Source: JBIIJL01 sp044233795 (lineage in GTDB: Bacteria; Pseudomonadota; Gammaproteobacteria; Legionellales; Legionellaceae). Taken from it: a stretch of DNA of 43,755 nucleotides. Under the pieces are notes generated by a model. The model did not search any database. It saw only the letters and a program-made list of their open reading frames with translations, and was not told the origin of the DNA. The stretch spans positions 1 through 43,755 of the forward strand of contig JBIIJL010000006.1 in the NCBI GenBank assembly GCA_044233795.1, given 5' to 3'. Shown here in pieces: positions 1 to 9,211 of this stretch (positions are counted from its first letter, which is position 1; the number at the start of each line of letters is the position of its first letter). The position numbers and the translations under genes were made by a program.

Positions 1-387
1 TCCAAAAGCCACTCGTTCCAGGAATGTATCTAACAGGCGATTTGGTTGAAAAAGAGAGTGCATTTTTGTTGAAGTACATGCTATTTTGCTTTTATCAGGG
101 CCCGCTAAATGAGCTCCAATTATCGGAACTAGTTCATCAGGGAGCCTAGCTAGGCTATACATCTGCTCTAATTCAAACCTGAGCCAGGGCAAAGACTCTT
201 TAATCTCTTGGGGTAATCTGGGCAGCGCATTTAAGCTGATTAGCAGCTGAATTTGATTCTCTGAAGCTAATGTCTTAAAACGCAAAAAAGCCTCTTTTAT
301 CTCGCGTGGAATGCTTCGGTCTTGAGTATTTTCTTCAATCCATTTCACTGCATTGCTATAAAGACCTTCATCGGCGTGTCTTGGCAT
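1..387 (-). CDS. F-box-like protein, 5' part (runs off left edge)
   Basis: An open minus-strand frame begins with ATG at 387 and reads 129 codons without a stop to the window edge, so only the N-terminal part is visible. A GGAG Shine-Dalgarno lies about 9 nt before the ATG. Residues about 82-115 match the eukaryotic F-box pattern: an opening LPDELVPIIGAHL, then D98, a Cys/Ser-Thr position (CTSTKMHSLF) and a closing Leu-Phe. F-boxes bind Skp1 in SCF ubiquitin ligases; in bacteria they are known from injected effectors of amoeba- and plant-associated species. The preceding ~80 residues are helical with no recognised domain. The missing C-terminus would normally carry the substrate-binding part (ankyrin or LRR repeats). 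The open frame and RBS are seen; the F-box call is by pattern; an effector role is inference. Confidence 0.6.
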   Translation of the reverse strand, partial: MPRHADEGLYSNAVKWIEENTQDRSIPREIKEAFLRFKTLASENQIQLLISLNALPRLPQEIKESLPWLRFELEQMYSLARLPDELVPIIGAHLAGPDKSKIACTSTKMHSLFQPNRLLDTFLERVAFG

Positions 388-627
388 ATCTATATCTCCA
401 AATTTATTTGGGTAAATTGTATCACATATGATTTAAATAAGCCCATATTATGTGCTACGGATCTGGATCATTCTATGTTGTCGTCAACAGCGCAGGTGTC
501 TAAGATTGTGCGCACAAAAACGGTAGGGACATTACCTTGTTACTTTAATATCTCTTATGTTGCTAGAGCTTCTGACATGCATTACGCTAAACAGTATGAT
601 CGCTGAATTTTTTGGGAATAAAAAGAG

Positions 628-1662
628 ATGGAGATTGCTGAACTGTTGGGTTTTACTGTTAAAAATAAATCGTCTGATTTGCATTTATCCGCGGGCTTGC
701 CGCCAATGATTCGTGTGGATGGGGATTTGCGTAAAATCAATGTACCAGCTTTGGAGCACAAGGATGTTATTAAGATTATTTATGACATCATGAATGATAA
801 ACAACGCAAAGAATATGAAGAGCATCTTGAAACGGATTTTTCTTTTGAAATTCCTAATTTATCTCGTTTTAGGGTCAACGCTTTTACTCAAGCGCGTGGC
901 GCAGGCGCTGTCTTTAGGACCATACCCTCCAAAATTGTCACAATGGAGGATTTACATTTACCTAGTATTTTTAAGGATATGGCTTCATTCCCAAAAGGTT
1001 TAGTGTTGGTGACAGGGCCTACAGGCTCAGGTAAAAGTACGACCTTGGCCGCTATGATAGATTTCATTAATAGCAGTCGATACGAGCACATTCTTACAGT
1101 TGAAGATCCTATAGAGTTTGTCCATACCAGTAATAAATGTTTAGTGAACCAACGAGAAGTTCATCGCGATACGTACAGTTTTAGTGCGGCATTGCGATCA
1201 GCCTTAAGAGAGGATCCTGACGTTATCCTGGTGGGTGAGTTGCGTGATTTAGAAACTATACGCTTGGCAATGACCGCCGCAGAGACAGGGCATTTGGTGT
1301 TTGGTACTTTGCATACTAACTCTGCGACTAAAACTATCAATCGTGTTATCGATGTTTTTCCGGGTGATGAAAAATCGATGGTACGTTCTATGCTATCCGA
1401 ATCCCTACAGGCTGTTATTGCGCAAGGTCTGCTGAAGAAAGTGGGCGGTGGGCGTGTCGCGGCTCTTGAAATTATGATTTGCAATTCAGCAATACGAAAC
1501 CTTATTCGCGAAGACAAAGTCGCCCAAATGTACTCCTCAATTCAAACAGGTCAGAGTCAAGGCATGATGACACTAGATCAACATCTACAGCAGTTGGTTA
1601 AAGATAAGCTTATTTCAAGAGACACAGCGCTTGATGTCGCGATGAATAAAGCGCTGTTCTAG
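628..1662 (+). CDS. pilT: Type IV pilus retraction ATPase PilT
   Basis: Hexameric inner-membrane-associated ATPase that powers retraction of type IV pili (twitching, DNA uptake). The 344 residues equal the usual PilT length. Visible motifs: Walker A GPTGSGKST at 130-138, Asp box EDPIEF at 159-164, Walker B around DPDVILVGELRD (196-207), His box GHLVFGTLHT (221-230), and the AIRNLIRE motif at 288-295 that marks PilT among secretion ATPases. The start at 628 follows an AAAAAGAG stretch and gives the normal N-terminus MEIAELLGF. It is transcribed away from the F-box-like gene and converges on rph, whose stop lies 7 nt away. No pilU follows in the window. Confidence 0.95.
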   Translation: MEIAELLGFTVKNKSSDLHLSAGLPPMIRVDGDLRKINVPALEHKDVIKIIYDIMNDKQRKEYEEHLETDFSFEIPNLSRFRVNAFTQARGAGAVFRTIPSKIVTMEDLHLPSIFKDMASFPKGLVLVTGPTGSGKSTTLAAMIDFINSSRYEHILTVEDPIEFVHTSNKCLVNQREVHRDTYSFSAALRSALREDPDVILVGELRDLETIRLAMTAAETGHLVFGTLHTNSATKTINRVIDVFPGDEKSMVRSMLSESLQAVIAQGLLKKVGGGRVAALEIMICNSAIRNLIREDKVAQMYSSIQTGQSQGMMTLDQHLQQLVKDKLISRDTALDVAMNKALF

Positions 1663-1669
1663 GTTTATA

Positions 1670-2380
1670 TTATGGCGCAGATTTTTGTAGTTCAATCAGA
1701 GTTTTTGTGCCGAATTCGGCCAATGACAACATGTCATTCAACTGACTTCGGTTAAAACTTCCATCTTCGGCAGTCCCTTGGATTTCAATGAAATCAGCGG
1801 ACTCATTCATGACCACGTTCATGTCCGTTTCTGCAACGACATCTTCTGCATAATCCAAATCAAGAACGGGCTGGCCACGATAAAGCCCTACAGAAACAGC
1901 GGCAACATAATTGAATTGTGGCTTTTTCTTAATTTTTTCACGCTGAACCATCCAATCAATGGCATCGCGCATGGCAAGGCAAGCGCCGGTAATGGATGCC
2001 GTGCGTGTACCGCCATCAGCTTGTATAACATCACAGTCGATGGTGATGGTATTTTCACCGATGGTTTTCAAATCAATACAGGTCCTAAGGGAGCGGCCGA
2101 TAAGTCGTTGGATTTCTAATGTTCGACCGGCTTGTTTGCCCTTAGCAGCTTCTCTTTCATTGCGACTATGAGTTGCACGTGGCAGCATGCCATATTCAGC
2201 AGTGACCCAACCTTGACTTTTACCTTTGAGGAAGCGGGGCACGCCGTCAATGATGGAGGCAGTGCAAATTACGCGGGTATTGCCAAACTCAACTAGAACA
2301 GATCCTTCAGCATGGGCGGTATAATTACGTGTTAGGGTGATATTACGAAGTTCATTGGGTTCGCGGCGGCTTGGGCGCAT
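1670..2380 (-). CDS. rph: Ribonuclease PH
   Basis: Phosphorolytic 3'-5' exoribonuclease that trims tRNA 3' ends, releasing nucleoside diphosphates. I start it at the ATG at 2380 (236 residues, MRPSRREPNELRN) rather than at an in-frame upstream ATG at 2446: this matches the family N-terminus and has GAGGA about 8 nt upstream, whereas the longer form would reach back through the apparent promoter. The family signature CDVIQADGGTRTA is at 116-128, and the phosphate-binding arginine R86 sits in AGRTLEIQ. It is divergent from yicC, as in Escherichia coli and many relatives, so both likely use the 119-bp gap. Confidence 0.95.
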   Translation of the reverse strand: MRPSRREPNELRNITLTRNYTAHAEGSVLVEFGNTRVICTASIIDGVPRFLKGKSQGWVTAEYGMLPRATHSRNEREAAKGKQAGRTLEIQRLIGRSLRTCIDLKTIGENTITIDCDVIQADGGTRTASITGACLAMRDAIDWMVQREKIKKKPQFNYVAAVSVGLYRGQPVLDLDYAEDVVAETDMNVVMNESADFIEIQGTAEDGSFNRSQLNDMLSLAEFGTKTLIELQKSAP

Positions 2381-2405
2381 AGACGTTTCCTCGATTAAAT
2401 TCTTG

Positions 2406-2434
2406 AGTATAAACCTTTCAGGAGGTGGTTGCAC
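2406..2434 (-). promoter_or_regulatory. Putative rph promoter
   Basis: On the minus strand a TATACT -10 hexamer (complement of 2406-2411) lies about 25 bp before the chosen rph start, with a poor -35 candidate GTGCAA 17 bp upstream (complement of 2429-2434). The -10 is good and the -35 weak. Confidence 0.45.
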
Positions 2435-2440
2435 CCCTGT

Positions 2441-2468
2441 TTGCATTTATAGTAATTTGGGGTATAGT
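2441..2468 (+). promoter_or_regulatory. Putative yicC promoter
   Basis: TTGCAT (2441-2446), a 16-bp spacer, then TATAGT (2463-2468) forms a good sigma-70 promoter about 30 bp before the yicC ATG. It lies downstream of the longest in-frame start (2425), which supports the shorter reading of yicC. Confidence 0.6.
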
Positions 2469-2499
2469 CGCCCGAGCATCTCTGGTCATGGAGTCTCGA

Positions 2500-3366
2500 A
2501 TGATATATAGCATGACGGCATTTGCAAGAGTGCAGAATCAGTTTCATCAAATCTTGTTATGTTGGGAGCTCAGATCTGTTAACCACAGATACCTTGATGC
2601 TTCTTTTAGGTTGCCAGAGTCTTACCGGGCATCAGAGCCTGCATTGCGTAAATTGCTGCGCGAAAAAGTGAGTCGTGGCAAAATAGAGTGCCAACTTAGG
2701 ATTCAAGGTGCTTTGGAAGAAGGCATGTCGCTTGTTGTAAATCGTAGCAGGGTTAAATCTTTACTTCAGGCAAGTCAAGAGCTTCAGCATGAATTTCAAT
2801 TGGCAGATGATCTTAAACTTAGTCAAGTTCTTGCATGGCCTGGAGTTATAGACTTTACTGATATTGAACAAGATAGCCTCAGTGCTCAAGTCGAGCAATC
2901 TTTCACCCAAGCATTAACTCAATTGGTTGTAATACGAAGGGCTGAGGGAAATGCTTTGCAAAGTTTTCTGGCGGGGCGTTTAGTCAAGCTTCAGGAAGAA
3001 ATTCAGCGAGCGCGGGCTTTGATTTCTTCTATTAATGAGCACACAAAAGCGAAACTCGTTCATCGATTGCATGCTCTAGAATTAGTAGTGCAAGAGGCTC
3101 GAATTGAACAAGAAATTGCATTGATGCTCTCGCGCCTAGATGTAAGTGAAGAGTTAGACAGGCTAGACACTCACTGTGCTGAAGTTAACAGAGCGCTGGC
3201 CTCTGAAGAAGCATCAGGTAGGAGACTTGATTTTTTAATGCAAGAATTAAATCGTGAGGCCAATACGTTAAGTTCTAAATCAGATACGGTTGTTTTGACA
3301 CAATGTGCTGTTGAGATGAAGGTGCTTATCGAACAAATGCGCGAACAGATTCAAAATATAGAGTGA
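2500..3366 (+). CDS. yicC: YicC/YloC-family endoribonuclease
   Basis: Member of the conserved YicC family (N-terminal YicC domain plus C-terminal DUF1732), described as an endoribonuclease acting in RNA turnover. The start at 2500 gives MIYSMTAFARVQNQ, equivalent to the E. coli N-terminus, and 288 residues against the usual ~287. GGAG at 2490-2493 is the ribosome site. The conserved RSVNHRYLD motif is near residue 28, and the RLDFLMQELNREANT block near the C-terminus is characteristic of DUF1732. The gene is followed immediately by gmk (5 nt between stop and ATG) and heads the operon through to uup. Confidence 0.93.
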   Translation: MIYSMTAFARVQNQFHQILLCWELRSVNHRYLDASFRLPESYRASEPALRKLLREKVSRGKIECQLRIQGALEEGMSLVVNRSRVKSLLQASQELQHEFQLADDLKLSQVLAWPGVIDFTDIEQDSLSAQVEQSFTQALTQLVVIRRAEGNALQSFLAGRLVKLQEEIQRARALISSINEHTKAKLVHRLHALELVVQEARIEQEIALMLSRLDVSEELDRLDTHCAEVNRALASEEASGRRLDFLMQELNREANTLSSKSDTVVLTQCAVEMKVLIEQMREQIQNIE

Positions 3367-3371
3367 GATCA

Positions 3372-4001
3372 ATGACTGATAAATATCCCGGTTGTTTGTA
3401 TATTGTAGCGGCGCCATCAGGTGGTGGGAAAACCAGTTTGGTAAAAAAACTGGTGGGTGAATTAGAAGATATCGCTATCTCAATTTCTCATACAACTCGT
3501 CAGATGCGTCCTGGGGAAAAAAATGGCGTGGATTATTTTTTTGTTGATGATCACACTTTTCTCAAAATGGTGGGTGAGGGGGCTTTTGTTGAGCATGCAC
3601 AAGTATTTGGTCATTTTTATGGGACGTCCGCTGCACAAATTACTGACCGATTAAAACAAGGTATTGATATCGTATTGGATATTGATTGGCAAGGTGCTTT
3701 ACAAATTAGGCATTTGTTTCCTGAGTCAGTGAGCATTTTTGTGGTCCCGCCTTCGCTTGAGGTGTTAAGCCAACGTCTTAAGAATAGACAACAAGATAAT
3801 GAAGCTGTGGTGAATGTGCGTATGCAAAGTGCACAAGAAGAACTCTCACATTACCCTGAGTTTGATTACCTTATTATCAATGATGATTTTGAAAAAGCTG
3901 CGGGGGAACTTAAAGCGATTGTCATAGCAAACCGACTACGTATGGCACGCCAGGTTTGCCAACAAAGAAAATTGCTTTCATTCTTGTTGGCATCGCAGTA
4001 G
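3372..4001 (+). CDS. gmk: Guanylate kinase
   Basis: Phosphorylates GMP to GDP with ATP, feeding GTP and (p)ppGpp pools. The ATG at 3372 gives MTDKYPGCLYIVAAPS, 209 residues (E. coli has 207). An upstream in-frame GTG at 3363 overlaps the yicC stop and would add three residues; I prefer the ATG, but the distinction is not certain. The P-loop APSGGGKTS is at about 16-24. The GMP-binding region (SHTTRQMRPGE, then GVDYFFV) is intact. Its position ahead of rpoZ and spoT is the classic gammaproteobacterial arrangement. Confidence 0.95.
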   Translation: MTDKYPGCLYIVAAPSGGGKTSLVKKLVGELEDIAISISHTTRQMRPGEKNGVDYFFVDDHTFLKMVGEGAFVEHAQVFGHFYGTSAAQITDRLKQGIDIVLDIDWQGALQIRHLFPESVSIFVVPPSLEVLSQRLKNRQQDNEAVVNVRMQSAQEELSHYPEFDYLIINDDFEKAAGELKAIVIANRLRMARQVCQQRKLLSFLLASQ

Positions 4002-4042
4002 AATACTAGGTTTTGCTGATTTTATTTGGTGGAGGGGCTGAT

Positions 4043-4246
4043 ATGGCACGTGTGACAGTTGAAGATTGTTTAGAGCATGTAGAAAATCGTTTTGAGTTGG
4101 TAATGATAGCGTCTAAACGAGCCCGTGAAATTGCAGTACGTGGCGCCCAACCGTTGGTAGAATGGGAAAATGATAAACCAACTGTTGTCGCCTTGAGAGA
4201 AATAGCTGAAGGACTCATTAAAGCGGATGTAATAGATAAAGAGTAA
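4043..4246 (+). CDS. rpoZ: RNA polymerase omega subunit
   Basis: Small subunit that helps assembly of beta-prime into RNA polymerase and forms part of a ppGpp site in proteobacteria. The ATG at 4043 gives MARVTVEDCLEHVENRFEL, the standard omega N-terminus, behind a strong GGAGGGG at 4031; the in-frame ATG at 4013 lies upstream of that ribosome site and is rejected. At 67 residues it is shorter than the E. coli protein (91), lacking the variable C-terminal tail while keeping the conserved fold (ASKRAREIA, ALREIAEG). It lies between gmk and spoT. Confidence 0.93.
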   Translation: MARVTVEDCLEHVENRFELVMIASKRAREIAVRGAQPLVEWENDKPTVVALREIAEGLIKADVIDKE

Positions 4247-4276
4247 ACCGCAACGTTTTGGGCCTGGGAGTGTTCT

Positions 4277-6400
4277 GTGAGTTATTTTGATGAACTTCAC
4301 GAGGAGCTAAAACTCTATCTTGAGGCTGATGAAATAGAAAAGTGTCATCAGGCATATCTTGTCGCAGAAAAGGGACATCATGGCCAAATGAGGCGTTCGG
4401 GTGAGGCTTATATTTCTCATCCGGTGGCTGCGGCGCTGATCCTTGCTGAAATGCGTCTTGATCACCAAACAATTATGGCAACTTTACTTCATGATGTAGT
4501 TGAGGATACAAAGACTAGCAAAGAAGAGCTTATTAAACAATTTGGTGAAGATGTTGTGACGTTGGTTGATGGCGTCACCAAACTTACTAAAATCAAATTC
4601 GAATCAAGAGCTGAAGCACAGGCTGAAAATTTCCGTAAAATGGTGATGGCGATGGTTAAGGATATTCGCGTCATCATTGTGAAGCTTGCAGATCGACTCC
4701 ATAACATGCGCACCCTTGGTGTTATGCCTGGTGTAAAAAGAAAACGTATTGCTATTGAAACGCTTGAAATCTATGCTCCGATTGCTAATCGTTTGGGGAT
4801 GCATGCCGTATATACAGGCCTTGAAGATCTCGGTTTCAAAGCGCTCTATCCCCTGCGATATCGTGCCATTAAGTCAGCTGTTGAAAAATCTCGCGGCAAT
4901 CGTCGTGAACTTACCCAAAAAATAGAACAAGATTTACAAGAAGCGTTGATGGAGTTAAATATCCCTTATGAGCATGTTTTTGGTCGGCAAAAACACTTAT
5001 ATAGTATTTACCGTAAAATGCGCCAGAAAAAATCCTCTTTTGCTGAAATCACTGATGTGTTCGCTTTTCGAGTTATCACCGAGGATATTGATTCATGTTA
5101 CCGTGTGATGGGAGCACTCCATCGTACCTACAAACCTGTCCCGCAGCGGTTTAAAGATTACATTGGCATACCTAAAGTCAATGGTTACCAGTCATTGCAC
5201 ACTACCTTATTCGGCCCCTTCGGCGTGCCACTCGAAGTGCAAATTCGTACCCGCGATATGGATAATGTTGCTGAGAATGGGGTTGCAGCACATTGGATCT
5301 ACAAATCAGAAGGTCTAGAAGTGAATGAAGCACAGTTGCGCGCCCGAGAGTGGGTACAACGTTTGCTTGAAATGCAGCGTAGCACAGGTAATTCGTTAGA
5401 GTTCATCGAAAATGTCAAGATAGATCTCTTTCCAGATGAAGTATACGTGTTTACCCCCAAAGGACACATCATGGAGTTGCCAAAAGGGGCAACCCCCGTC
5501 GATTTTGCCTATACCGTTCATTCAGGCGTGGGTAATAGCTGTGTTGCTGCAAAAGTCAATCGACGATTAGTCCCGTTGAGTATACCTTTAATCAATGGAC
5601 AAACCGTCGAAATTATTACAGCTCCGGGCGCTCATCCGAATCCTACCTGGCTAAATTTTGTCGTGACAGGTAAAGCACGAAGTAACATTCGTAGTTTTCT
5701 TAAAGGCCAGCAGCTTGCAGAGTCGATCTCTTTGGGGCATCGCATGCTAGAACAAGCATTTCTCGAGCTGGGGAGCGAATTTGCTAATGTGCCTCCTGAA
5801 TCTTTGCAAGCATTGTTAAATGATTTGCATTATAAATCGCTAGATGATTTGTTGTATGCGATTGGTATGGGCCATCAAATGGCGATGTTAATAGCCCGAC
5901 GACTTGTAGTGGCAGAGCAGGTCGGTACTTTTGAGAAAACCAGCCAAGGCAAGCCTTTGGTTATCAAAGGAACCGAAGGCATGGTGGTGCATTTTGCAGA
6001 ATGTTGTCAACCGATTCCAGGAGACAATATTGTTGGACGATTTCAGCAAGGTCGCGGTATTCTTGTGCATGTGAGTGATTGTCCGTCGATTAAAATGATT
6101 CGTGGTAATCCTGATCAAATTATCTCTCTTTGCTGGGATGAAAATATTTCTGGAGAGTTTTGGGTTGATATTACAGTCGATGTGGCCAATGAACGTGGGG
6201 TGTTGGCAGCACTAGCTACGGCCATTGCCGAGGCCGAATCAAATATTGGGAATATCAGTGTCGATCCTCGGGATGGTCGTCATAATGCGATTACTTTTTC
6301 TATTAGTGTTCGTAATAGAACGCATCTTGCTTTGGTCATGCGTCGTTTACGTGCCAACAAGGTTGTCATGCGACTTTATCGTAAAAAACAAGGGGATTGA
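4277..6400 (+). CDS. spoT: Bifunctional (p)ppGpp synthetase/hydrolase SpoT
   Basis: RelA/SpoT homologue controlling the alarmone (p)ppGpp. 707 residues from a GTG start at 4277, close to the family length (~702). Order of domains: HD hydrolase (about 20-190, with H49 in SHPVAAAL and the HD pair at 72-73 in LLHDVVEDT), synthetase (about 230-360, GRQKHLYSIY and GYQSLHTT), TGS (about 390-455, VYVFTPKGHIMELPKGATP), a helical region, and a C-terminal ACT domain (about 630-707). The intact HD residues indicate hydrolase activity. No second RSH gene is visible here. The stop is 3 nt before the ridA ATG. Confidence 0.95.
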   Translation: MSYFDELHEELKLYLEADEIEKCHQAYLVAEKGHHGQMRRSGEAYISHPVAAALILAEMRLDHQTIMATLLHDVVEDTKTSKEELIKQFGEDVVTLVDGVTKLTKIKFESRAEAQAENFRKMVMAMVKDIRVIIVKLADRLHNMRTLGVMPGVKRKRIAIETLEIYAPIANRLGMHAVYTGLEDLGFKALYPLRYRAIKSAVEKSRGNRRELTQKIEQDLQEALMELNIPYEHVFGRQKHLYSIYRKMRQKKSSFAEITDVFAFRVITEDIDSCYRVMGALHRTYKPVPQRFKDYIGIPKVNGYQSLHTTLFGPFGVPLEVQIRTRDMDNVAENGVAAHWIYKSEGLEVNEAQLRAREWVQRLLEMQRSTGNSLEFIENVKIDLFPDEVYVFTPKGHIMELPKGATPVDFAYTVHSGVGNSCVAAKVNRRLVPLSIPLINGQTVEIITAPGAHPNPTWLNFVVTGKARSNIRSFLKGQQLAESISLGHRMLEQAFLELGSEFANVPPESLQALLNDLHYKSLDDLLYAIGMGHQMAMLIARRLVVAEQVGTFEKTSQGKPLVIKGTEGMVVHFAECCQPIPGDNIVGRFQQGRGILVHVSDCPSIKMIRGNPDQIISLCWDENISGEFWVDITVDVANERGVLAALATAIAEAESNIGNISVDPRDGRHNAITFSISVRNRTHLALVMRRLRANKVVMRLYRKKQGD

Positions 6401-6403
6401 TTG

Positions 6404-6793
6404 ATGAGTGAACCAATATGCGCACCTTTAGCGCCAGCGGCGATTGGTGCCTATAGCCATGCTATTAAATCAGGGCAGACGCTTTATGTCTCAGGGCAAA
6501 TTCCACTTAAACCTGACACAATGGCATTGTGTGGCGATCATATTTCAGATCAAATAGATCAAGTATTTCTAAACCTTGCGGCAGTTTGTGATGCTGCTGG
6601 CGCCTCACTTGCACAAATCGTTAAAATGACTGTGTATTTGCTTGATTTAGATCATTTTCAATTAGTCAATGATGCTATGGAGCGTCTTTTTACGAAGCCT
6701 TACCCTGCTCGAGCAGTGATTGGTGTGGCCGCTCTGCCTCGCCATGCTAAAATTGAGATTGAGGCGATTGTTGAGATCGGTGTGTCTGCGTGA
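6404..6793 (+). CDS. ridA: RidA-family enamine/imine deaminase
   Basis: Trimeric YjgF/YER057c/UK114-family enzyme that hydrolyses reactive enamine/imine intermediates such as 2-aminoacrylate. The ATG at 6404 follows AGGGG at 6391 with good spacing; an overlapping TTG at 6401 is less likely. 129 residues is standard. GAYSHAIKSG and SGQIPL near the N-terminus and the catalytic-arginine block YPARAVIGV followed by AKIEIEAI identify the family. It commonly follows spoT in Pseudomonas-like genomes. Its last codons overlap the uup start by 4 nt (GTGA), so translation is probably coupled. Confidence 0.92.
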   Translation: MSEPICAPLAPAAIGAYSHAIKSGQTLYVSGQIPLKPDTMALCGDHISDQIDQVFLNLAAVCDAAGASLAQIVKMTVYLLDLDHFQLVNDAMERLFTKPYPARAVIGVAALPRHAKIEIEAIVEIGVSA

Positions 6794-8637
6794 GTATTTT
6801 ATCCTTTCATAGAGTTTCTTTAATGCTCGCTAACCACGCTATTCTTGACGAGGCTGATTGGCAAATTGAGCCTCAAGACAAAATTGCTTTGGTGGGCCGC
6901 AATGGTGCTGGTAAATCAACCTTGCTTAAACTCTTGCAAGGCGACATCGTTCAAGACAAGGGGCAGATAGAAAAGCGAAGTGGTTTAAGAATCAGCGGTT
7001 TAATGCAGGAGGTGCCGTTAGCAGAAAATGAAACGGTTTATCATTTTCTAGTAAACGGATTAGGAGATTTAGGCGAGTTATTATCTAAATACCATCGTGC
7101 TACTATAAACCATGACGTTGATGCGTTGTCCATTCTGCAACAGCAAATAGATCATCAAAATGCATGGGAGTATTTAACACGCGTGGATATCATGGCATCC
7201 CATTTGGGACTTGACCCTTCTGTTGCTATGAGTGCCTTGTCAGGTGGAAAAAAGCGCTTGGCAATGCTTGGCAGTGCATTGATAGCGGAGCCTGATTTAT
7301 TATTACTTGATGAACCCACCAACCATTTAGATATTAATGCTATTGAATGGTTAGAGTCGTATTTGAAAAATTATAAGGGTAGTTTGTTGGTGGTGACCCA
7401 TGATAGGGATTTTTTAGCTGCAGTCGCGACTAAGATTGTTGAAATAGATCGCGGCCATTTATATGTACATCGCTCTAACTATGAGACCTATCTTGATAGG
7501 CGAGAAGCGATAAGGCAGGCTCAGCAAAAAGAGAATGATCTGTTTGATAAACGTTTAATTGATGAAGAAGCGTGGATTCGAACAGGTGTCAAAGCACGAA
7601 GGACTAGAAATGAAGGGCGCGTGCGCGCGCTTGAAGCAATGCGTAAGGCCCATCTTGCACGACGTAAACAAATGGGGCACGTGAAGGGAATAGCGCTAGA
7701 TGTGGCACGCTCAGGTACTTTGGTTCTAGAGGCTAAGAACGTAAATTACAAGATTGATGATAAGGTATTGGTCAAAGATTTTTCATTTTTACTTACCCGG
7801 GGTGATAAAGTTGGGATCATCGGGCCAAATGGATGCGGTAAGACCACCTTAGTGCGCCTATTATTGGGCGAATTGATACCTGACTCAGGCGACATTAGGC
7901 GTGGAACGGGGATTGAAATTGCTTATTTTGATCAATTGCGTTGTCAATTGGATGAACGTAAAACAGTGATGCAAAATGTAGCTGACGGTGCTGATTATGT
8001 TACGATTCAAGGCAAACAAAAACATGTAGCAAGTTATCTAGGAGATTTTCTTTTTGCCTCCGAACGTTTTAATCAGCCAGTATCAGTTCTTTCTGGAGGA
8101 GAGCGTAATCGTTTGTTATTGGCTAAACTCTTCGCGCGTCCTGTGAACGTATTAGTCATGGATGAGCCGACCAACGATTTAGATATTGAAACCTTAGAAA
8201 TGCTGGAGACAATGCTCGTCAGTTATCCAGGGACTCTCTTGTTGATCAGCCATGATCGTGCTTTTATCGACCAAGTGGTGACTAGTGTTTTGGTTTATGA
8301 ACATGATGGACATTTTAATGAGTATGTAGGCGGTTATGAAGATTATCAAACTCAAAAAAAACAACAGCGATCAGTTGAAAAAGGAGTGTCGATAGTCCGC
8401 AAAAAAGAGGTAAGTGCAAAACTCTCGTTTAATGAGCAGCGTGAACTATCGAAGCTGCCTGAGAAAATAGAACAGTTAGAGCAAGATATCCATAAAATGC
8501 ATGATCAAATGGCTGATCCAGATTTTTATCAACAAGACGCAGCGCTACTGGTATCTTTTAATCAAACAGTTCTGCAAAAAGAACAAGATCTACAAAGTCT
8601 ATATGCGCGTTGGGAACTACTAGAAGGGCGGAAGTGA
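6790..8637 (+). CDS. uup: ABC-F ATPase, Uup subfamily
   Basis: Soluble tandem ABC protein without membrane segments; ABC-F proteins act on the ribosome, and Uup also affects transposon excision in E. coli. 615 residues from a GTG overlapping ridA. First Walker A GRNGAGKST at 36-44, LSGGKKR signature and LLLLDEPTNHLD; second Walker A GPNGCGKTT, signature LSGGERNR and VLVMDEPTNDLD. The linker carries EEAWIRTGVKARRTRNEGRV, distinctive of Uup, and residues about 530-615 form the C-terminal coiled coil that binds DNA or ribosomes in Uup. It is the end of a translationally coupled run with the small membrane gene that follows by one nucleotide. Confidence 0.92.
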   Translation: MSILSFHRVSLMLANHAILDEADWQIEPQDKIALVGRNGAGKSTLLKLLQGDIVQDKGQIEKRSGLRISGLMQEVPLAENETVYHFLVNGLGDLGELLSKYHRATINHDVDALSILQQQIDHQNAWEYLTRVDIMASHLGLDPSVAMSALSGGKKRLAMLGSALIAEPDLLLLDEPTNHLDINAIEWLESYLKNYKGSLLVVTHDRDFLAAVATKIVEIDRGHLYVHRSNYETYLDRREAIRQAQQKENDLFDKRLIDEEAWIRTGVKARRTRNEGRVRALEAMRKAHLARRKQMGHVKGIALDVARSGTLVLEAKNVNYKIDDKVLVKDFSFLLTRGDKVGIIGPNGCGKTTLVRLLLGELIPDSGDIRRGTGIEIAYFDQLRCQLDERKTVMQNVADGADYVTIQGKQKHVASYLGDFLFASERFNQPVSVLSGGERNRLLLAKLFARPVNVLVMDEPTNDLDIETLEMLETMLVSYPGTLLLISHDRAFIDQVVTSVLVYEHDGHFNEYVGGYEDYQTQKKQQRSVEKGVSIVRKKEVSAKLSFNEQRELSKLPEKIEQLEQDIHKMHDQMADPDFYQQDAALLVSFNQTVLQKEQDLQSLYARWELLEGRK

Positions 8638-8638
8638 T

Positions 8639-9055
8639 ATGATGTTGACGATAGCCATTCTTGTTTTGGTATCTTCTATTTTTGCATTTTTTGCAGATGA
8701 ATTTGGCAGGATGTTTAAAAAAATTTATGCTGTTCCTGGGGTGAAGCTTTTGCTGCCATTGTTGGTAGCTTCTTGGCTTATCCTATTTTACGAGGCCTTT
8801 GGGCTATGGTTGTTATTGCGCACACAAAAAGCACTCTATGAGTTAACACATCTAGTTGCAGCGGTATTACCTTTTGAGTCTAACGCACTTATTTTTACCC
8901 ACGTCCTATTTTTATCTTGTCTAGGCATTCTGCCAGTATTATTCTTTCGCTGGAAGGCACGCAGAAAAACATCTTACCTAGCCACCCCAAAAACCTATTG
9001 GCTAGGCTTGATTTTATGGATAATTGCCGCAATTTTGCTAACAGTTTCGTTGTAA
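8639..9055 (+). CDS. Small multi-spanning membrane protein, unknown function
   Basis: I do not recognise the family. 138 residues with about four hydrophobic segments (roughly 2-18, 36-60, 82-105, 119-137) separated by short charged loops, so an inner-membrane protein is expected. Two adjacent ATGs (8639 and 8642) could serve; GGGCGGAAG just upstream lies inside the end of uup. The one-nucleotide gap to uup says it belongs to the same transcript. No catalytic or transport motif is visible. Confidence 0.7.
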   Translation: MMLTIAILVLVSSIFAFFADEFGRMFKKIYAVPGVKLLLPLLVASWLILFYEAFGLWLLLRTQKALYELTHLVAAVLPFESNALIFTHVLFLSCLGILPVLFFRWKARRKTSYLATPKTYWLGLILWIIAAILLTVSL

Positions 9056-9211
9056 GTGAATTGTCCTAGCAAGGTTTTACTCACCCTTGTTTCAATAGCT
9101 ATTTTGTGCAAAAGGTATCTGTATGTTTTATGTAATGAATCCAGGATTAAAGCAATAGGCAACACTCTTTAGGGACGTTACCTAATATCGTTCACAATGC
9201 TCTAGGTCCAT

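Noticed and set aside
322..606. 94-codon plus-strand frame upstream of pilT
   Set aside because: It runs antisense through the start of the F-box-like gene, has no ribosome site and no family resemblance.
8639..9055. Assignment of the small membrane protein to a colicin V/CvpA-type family
   Set aside because: Hydrophobic pattern is similar but no conserved motif supports it.
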